NCBI GenBank assembly: GCA_023444765.1
Contig: JAEXLY010000338.1
Span: forward strand, 1 to 9,741
Direction of reading: 5' to 3'
Origin: Pseudomonadota bacterium
Lineage (GTDB): Bacteria; Pseudomonadota; Gammaproteobacteria; Xanthomonadales; Xanthomonadaceae
DNA: 9,741 nt
Below, piece by piece: positions 6,591 through 9,741 of the stretch. A program made the position numbers and the translations under genes. Below the pieces are notes generated by a model, which saw only the letters and a list, made by a program, of their open reading frames with translations, ran no database searches and was not told the origin of the DNA. The first letter of the stretch is position 1. The number at the start of each line of letters is the position of its first letter.

Positions 6591-7973
6591 TCATGCGTCG
6601 TTCGTCATCGGGCCGGTTGGCAGGGCGGCCGGCCGGCTGCTGCGCAGCAGGCGCCAGCCCATCAGGACGGCGGCCATGGCCAGGCCCGCGATCAGCCCCA
6701 GCCACATTCCCTTCGGCCCCCAGCCCAGTCCCAGGCCGAGCCCCGCGCCCAGGGGCATGCCCACGCCCCAGTAGGCGAACACGGCGATGAACATCGGCAC
6801 GCGCGTGTCCTTGAGCCCGCGCAGCGCGCCGGCCGACAGGACCTGGATGCCGTCCGGGAACTGGAAGGCGGCGGCGAACAGCAGCAGCGTCGCGGCCAGC
6901 GAAGCCACCGCCAGGTCGCGCGTGTAGATGGCGGCGATCGCGTCGTGCCAACCGAGCAGCACCGTGGCCGAGAGCGCCTGGGTACCAAGCACCAGCACCA
7001 GGCCAGCCCAGGCGGCGCGACGCACGCCCAGCGCGCCACGGCCGGCGCCGACCGCATGGCCCACGCGCACGGTCGTCGCCTCGGCAAGACCAAAGGGGAT
7101 CATGAAACACAGCGAGGCGACATTGATCGCGATCTGGTGGGCAGCCACTTCCAGTTCCCCCAGCCGCCCGATCAGCAGGGCGGTGACAATGAACAGGCCG
7201 CCCTCCATCGCCACGGTCACCCCGATCGGCAGGCCGGTGCGCAACAGGCCGGCGATCTGGCGCCAGTGCGGCGGATCGAAGCGCGCGAACAGCTGCAATG
7301 CCGCGAACCTGCGCGAACGCGCCAGGTAGACCAGGAAGCCCGCCACCTGCAGCCACATCATCGTCGCCGAGGCCAACCCCAGCCCGCCCGCGCCGCGCTC
7401 GGCGAAACCGAATGCGCCGAAGGTCATCGCATAACCCAGCGGCAGCAGCACCAGCAGTCCGCCGAAACCGAAGGCCATCGTCGGCAGCGTCCAGTGCAGC
7501 CCGTCGCACAGGTAGCGCATGCAGAAGTACAGCGTGAGCGCGGGAATGCCCCAGCGGATACCGTGCAGGAAGGCCGTCGCGGCGGGCCGTACCTCCGGGG
7601 CAATGCCCATCGGTCCGAGCGCGTACGCCGACAGGCTGAGGAAGGCGAACAGCAGCGCGCCCAGCATCAGCGACAACCACAGTGCCTGGCGGAACAGCGG
7701 CCCCACCTCGGCGCGGCGGCCGGCGCCGTCGAGCTGCGACACCGAAGGCGGCAGCGCCATCAGCGTGCCCATGGGCACCATCATGGGCAGCCAGAACATC
7801 GCCGTACCGACCGCGACGCCGGCCAGCGTGTTGGTGCCGTGCCGGCCGGCGATCACGTTGTCGACGAAACCGATCAGGCCGGTGGCGAGATGGCCGGCGA
7901 CCAGCGGCGCGGCAAGCACCGCGGTGGTGCGCACTTCACGGCCGAAGCGCGCCGGCGGGGCGGGCGAAGTCAT
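6591..7973 (-). CDS. MATE-family multidrug/toxin exporter (NorM-like)
   Basis: The 460-residue, strongly hydrophobic protein has the two-bundle, about 12-helix layout of MATE antiporters, which export cationic drugs or metabolites across the inner membrane in exchange for sodium or protons. Family hallmarks are visible. These include GFVDNVIAGRHG in the first helix (Asp38), an acidic residue in the helix opening the second half (MEGGLF, Glu257), AAHQIAINVASLCFMIPFGLAEATTVRVGHAVGAG, and QFPDGIQVLSAGALRGLKDT (Asp374). By my reading Asp38, Glu257 and Asp374 correspond to the three cation-linked acidic residues of NorM (Asp36, Glu255, Asp371 in Vibrio cholerae). Length is normal and the gene is intact. 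No Shine-Dalgarno sequence precedes ATG 7971-7973; no other Met occurs before the conserved first helix, so this start stands. It probably leads a transcript that continues into sppA. The substrate is unknown. Confidence 0.92.
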   Translation of the reverse strand: MTSPAPPARFGREVRTTAVLAAPLVAGHLATGLIGFVDNVIAGRHGTNTLAGVAVGTAMFWLPMMVPMGTLMALPPSVSQLDGAGRRAEVGPLFRQALWLSLMLGALLFAFLSLSAYALGPMGIAPEVRPAATAFLHGIRWGIPALTLYFCMRYLCDGLHWTLPTMAFGFGGLLVLLPLGYAMTFGAFGFAERGAGGLGLASATMMWLQVAGFLVYLARSRRFAALQLFARFDPPHWRQIAGLLRTGLPIGVTVAMEGGLFIVTALLIGRLGELEVAAHQIAINVASLCFMIPFGLAEATTVRVGHAVGAGRGALGVRRAAWAGLVLVLGTQALSATVLLGWHDAIAAIYTRDLAVASLAATLLLFAAAFQFPDGIQVLSAGALRGLKDTRVPMFIAVFAYWGVGMPLGAGLGLGLGWGPKGMWLGLIAGLAMAAVLMGWRLLRSSRPAALPTGPMTNDA

Positions 7974-8040
7974 GGAATCGGGGAAGCGCGACTGCGGCCG
8001 GCAGCGATCCAGTGTCGCGCGCTGGCGCCGGGTCGGCGGC

Positions 8041-8060
8041 GGCCGGTATCTTACCCGGCC
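8041..8060. promoter_or_regulatory. AT-centred palindrome between MATE gene and DUF3667 gene
   Basis: GGCCGG (8041-8046) and CCGGCC (8055-8060) flank the AT-rich octamer TATCTTAC, which itself contains GGTA/TACC symmetry. This is the only AT-rich island in the 198-bp divergent region. TATCTT (plus) or TAAGAT (minus) each match four of six bases of a -10 box, but no matching -35 element is evident on either strand. It could be a promoter core or a regulator site serving either gene. The assignment is tentative. Confidence 0.3.
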
Positions 8061-8171
8061 TCCCCCGCACCGTCATGGACAAGGCTGCCGAGCGCCGCGG
8101 CGCCACGCCAGCCAACGGCAGGAAGCAGGCGTCCGGGTGCATGGATGGACAAGCCGAGGAATGCAACGCCG

Positions 8172-9395
8172 ATGAGCACACCGCAGCCGCCCCCGGCAGC
8201 CACCCCCTCCGTTCCGCCAGCTCCCGGGCCGGCCTGTGCCAACTGCGGCACGCCCCTGCTGGGCGAGCACTGCTATGCATGCGGGCAACCGGTAAAAGGC
8301 CTGGTGCGGCACTTCTCCAGCCTGATGGGCGACGTGCTCGACAGCGTGTTCGAGTGGGACGCGCGCACCCCGCGCACGCTGTGGCCGTTACTCGCCCGTC
8401 CGGGCTACCTGACCCTGGAGTATCTCGCCGGCCGACGCATCCGCTATGTCAGCCCGTTCCGGCTGTTCTTCTTCATCGCCGTGCTGACCTTCTTCGTCGG
8501 CAAGCTCACCCTGAGCTTCGGCGCCGAGAACCCGGTGCAGCTGGGCGGCGATTCGGGCATCGAAACCGCACGCGACATCGCCGAAGTCGAACAGGCGCGG
8601 GACCGGGCGCTGGCCAGACTCGCGGCCGAGCGCGCCGAACTGGCGCCGAAGATCGCAGCGGCCGAGAACCATGCGCGGGTTCCGAACGTCGGCACGATCA
8701 CCGGACTTCGCACCGCCGATGCCGCGCTGCAGGCGTCCGAGACCGCGATCCGTGCCCAGGCCGACGAGCGTATCGCCGCCTTCCGCCAGGCCGAGGAAAC
8801 CGGCGGGCCGCCGCCGATCCCGCGCCTGCACCGGCTGCAGTTCGGCGGCGGCGAGCCATGGGACGCCGAGACCAATCCCGTGCGCATCGCGTCCCTGCCC
8901 GGCTTCGCCAACGACTGGATCAACCGCCAGATCGGCCGCATGGAAAAGAACATCCCGCGCCTGCGCGAGGATCCCGACCTGCTCAAGGACGCCGTGCTCG
9001 GCGCGGTGCCGTCGACCCTGTTCGTGCTGCTGCCGCTGTTCGCGCTGATGCTCAAGTTCGCCTACGTGTTCAAGCGGCGCCTGTACATGGAGCACCTGAT
9101 CGTGGCGATGCACAGCCACGCCTTCCTGTGCCTGGCCCTGCTGCTGATGTTCCTGGCGATGGGGCTGGAACACTGGCTGGCGCCGTCGCAACTCTGGCTG
9201 CTGCTGACCTTCGACCTGGTCGAGGCGGCGATCTGGATCTGGATGCCGCTGTACCTGCTGCTGATGCAGAAGCGCGTGTACCGGCAGGGCTGGACGATGA
9301 CCCTGCTCAAGTTCGGGGTGATCGGGATCTGCTATTCGGTGCTGCTGAGCTTCGGCGCGGCGTTCACCACCGTCGCGAGCCTGGTCTGGATGTAG
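8172..9395 (+). CDS. DUF3667 family zinc-ribbon membrane protein, function unknown
   Basis: This 407-residue protein carries an N-terminal zinc ribbon (Cys22, Cys25, Cys34, Cys37, in the pattern CANCG...CYACGQ) after a proline-rich tail. A conserved segment with RRIRYVSPFRLFFF follows and leads into membrane helix 1 (about 98-116). A charged Ala/Glu/Arg-rich stretch (about 131-210) is predicted to be helical, possibly coiled coil. Four more hydrophobic segments follow, at about 280-300, 315-335, 341-363 and 378-407. YMEHLIVAMHSHAF, before helix 3, is also typical. These features fit DUF3667, a family without an established function. The start at 8172 was chosen because GAGGA lies upstream (11-nt gap, somewhat long). 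An in-frame ATG at 8145 would add nine residues but has no ribosome-binding site. The gene is divergent from the MATE gene and nothing follows it on the same strand. Confidence 0.85.
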   Translation: MSTPQPPPAATPSVPPAPGPACANCGTPLLGEHCYACGQPVKGLVRHFSSLMGDVLDSVFEWDARTPRTLWPLLARPGYLTLEYLAGRRIRYVSPFRLFFFIAVLTFFVGKLTLSFGAENPVQLGGDSGIETARDIAEVEQARDRALARLAAERAELAPKIAAAENHARVPNVGTITGLRTADAALQASETAIRAQADERIAAFRQAEETGGPPPIPRLHRLQFGGGEPWDAETNPVRIASLPGFANDWINRQIGRMEKNIPRLREDPDLLKDAVLGAVPSTLFVLLPLFALMLKFAYVFKRRLYMEHLIVAMHSHAFLCLALLLMFLAMGLEHWLAPSQLWLLLTFDLVEAAIWIWMPLYLLLMQKRVYRQGWTMTLLKFGVIGICYSVLLSFGAAFTTVASLVWM

Positions 9396-9562
9396 CAGGG
9401 GAAGGCGCCCCGCAGGGTGAGCGTGCAGGTCCGGCGCGAGGCGCGACGCGTACGTGGCCTGGCTGCCGGCACATCGACAGGATCCCTGACCTGCCGGGAT
9501 TCGAGTCCGCCGAGGGCCTCGAGGTGGTCGGGCACCCGGCCGAGGCGGGCCAACTGCGGCAG

Positions 9563-9592
9563 GGCACGCGCCCGGGCGGCAGGACGCGTGCC
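9563..9592. terminator. Hairpin between convergent genes, possible bidirectional terminator
   Basis: GGCACGCG (9563-9570) pairs exactly with CGCGTGCC (9585-9592) around a 14-nt loop. It lies about 170 bp past the DUF3667 stop codon and about 10 bp past the stop codon of the leftward gene at the right edge. There is no T tract on either side, so this is a structural candidate only. Confidence 0.35.
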
Positions 9593-9602
9593 GTCGCCCG
9601 GA

Positions 9603-9741
9603 TCAGGGCTCCACCCGGCGACGCAGCCATTGCGCGCGTTGCGCCGGAGGCTGTGCCAGCAGCGCCTCGCGCAGCGCCTCACGCTCCTGCGGCGGCGTGC
9701 GCTGCGCAAGCACCGCCAGATCGTCGCGCGCCTGCGCCGGC
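9603..9741 (-). CDS. C-terminal 45 residues of a leftward gene, product unknown
   Basis: Entering from the right edge on the minus strand, a frame starting at 9740 runs 45 codons to TGA at 9603-9605. It contains no ATG and must begin outside the window. The peptide has the feel of a real protein end: acidic/basic amphipathic helices rich in Ala, Gln, Arg and Leu, with DDLAVLAQRTPPQEREALRE followed by a second helix and the end RRRVEP. Third codon positions are mostly G or C, as in the neighbours. The spaced PPQERE...PPAQRA pattern recalls the short repeats of DUF3106-like periplasmic proteins, but that resemblance is loose and I do not assign a family. A hairpin just past its stop codon supports a gene end here. 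Confidence 0.5.
   Translation of the reverse strand, partial: PAQARDDLAVLAQRTPPQEREALREALLAQPPAQRAQWLRRRVEP

Noticed and set aside
4667..6790. 707-codon plus-strand frame opposite sppA
   Set aside because: It is antisense to sppA, whose catalytic motifs are intact. The composition is Ala/Val/Asp/His/Leu-rich without domains, and no ribosome-binding site supports it.
8161..8175. Tiny four-codon ORF after GAGGA whose stop overlaps the DUF3667 ATG
   Set aside because: Stop/start overlap could suggest coupled translation, but four codons are too few to support it. The GAGGA more simply serves the DUF3667 start at 8172.
6108..9395. Plus-strand open frame of over 1,000 codons spanning sppA, the MATE gene and the DUF3667 gene
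   Set aside because: Only the part from 8172 shows family signatures. Upstream it runs antisense to the conserved sppA and MATE genes and has a low-complexity Gln/His/Arg-rich composition, as expected where high GC content removes stop codons.
9490..9515. tRNA-like T-arm: GGGATTCGAGTCC
   Set aside because: The flanking bases do not form the 5-bp T stem, and no acceptor, D or anticodon arms or CCA end are found nearby.
1..9741. CRISPR array, insertion sequence, prophage or defence island
   Set aside because: No spaced direct repeats, transposase, integrase, target-site duplications or recognisable defence genes are seen; composition is even across the window.

Overview
The window is very GC-rich, with G/C-loaded third codon positions and long open frames on both strands. 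Its gene families point to a gammaproteobacterium of the Xanthomonadaceae/Lysobacteraceae type (Lysobacter, Luteimonas and relatives). The evidence is a long outer-membrane TonB-dependent receptor of the Xanthomonas/Caulobacter expanded kind, a long-form SppA, a NorM-like MATE transporter and a DUF3667 protein. The placement is inferred from gene content. No rRNA, tRNA, CRISPR array, transposase, integrase or attachment site is visible.

Layout from left to right. Positions 1-209 hold no complete gene; a ribosome-binding site and ATG at 17-27 on the minus strand hint at a gene running off the left edge. Positions 210-285 carry a strong hairpin and a rho-independent terminator that end the leftward TonB-dependent receptor gene (291-3077). 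A 193-bp divergent intergenic region (3078-3270) separates it from a rightward PfkB-family sugar kinase, most likely 2-keto-3-deoxygluconate kinase (3271-4296). This region holds a repeated motif that may be a shared operator. The pair reads as a small carbohydrate module: the receptor imports an oligosaccharide or uronate derivative across the outer membrane, and the kinase phosphorylates a 2-keto-3-deoxy acid in the cytoplasm. The substrate link is inferred from adjacency only.

Positions 4297-4648 form a convergent, gene-free stretch dense in inverted repeats. It ends in a perfect 14-bp REP-like stem next to the sppA stop codon. Leftward from there lie sppA (4649-6535, inner-membrane signal peptide peptidase) and, 55 bp upstream on the same strand, a MATE exporter (6591-7973). 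Neither start has a clear Shine-Dalgarno sequence.

Across a second divergent intergenic region (7974-8171), containing a small AT-rich palindrome, lies a rightward DUF3667 membrane protein (8172-9395) with an N-terminal four-cysteine zinc ribbon and a long charged helical insert. The right edge holds the 45-residue C-terminus of a leftward gene (9603-9741), separated from the DUF3667 gene by a hairpin that could terminate transcription from both sides.

Overall this looks like ordinary chromosomal sequence with one carbohydrate-uptake pair. I see no convincing new multi-gene system. The best leads are the putative operator pair in the receptor/kinase promoter region, the REP-like element, and the poorly understood DUF3667 protein.
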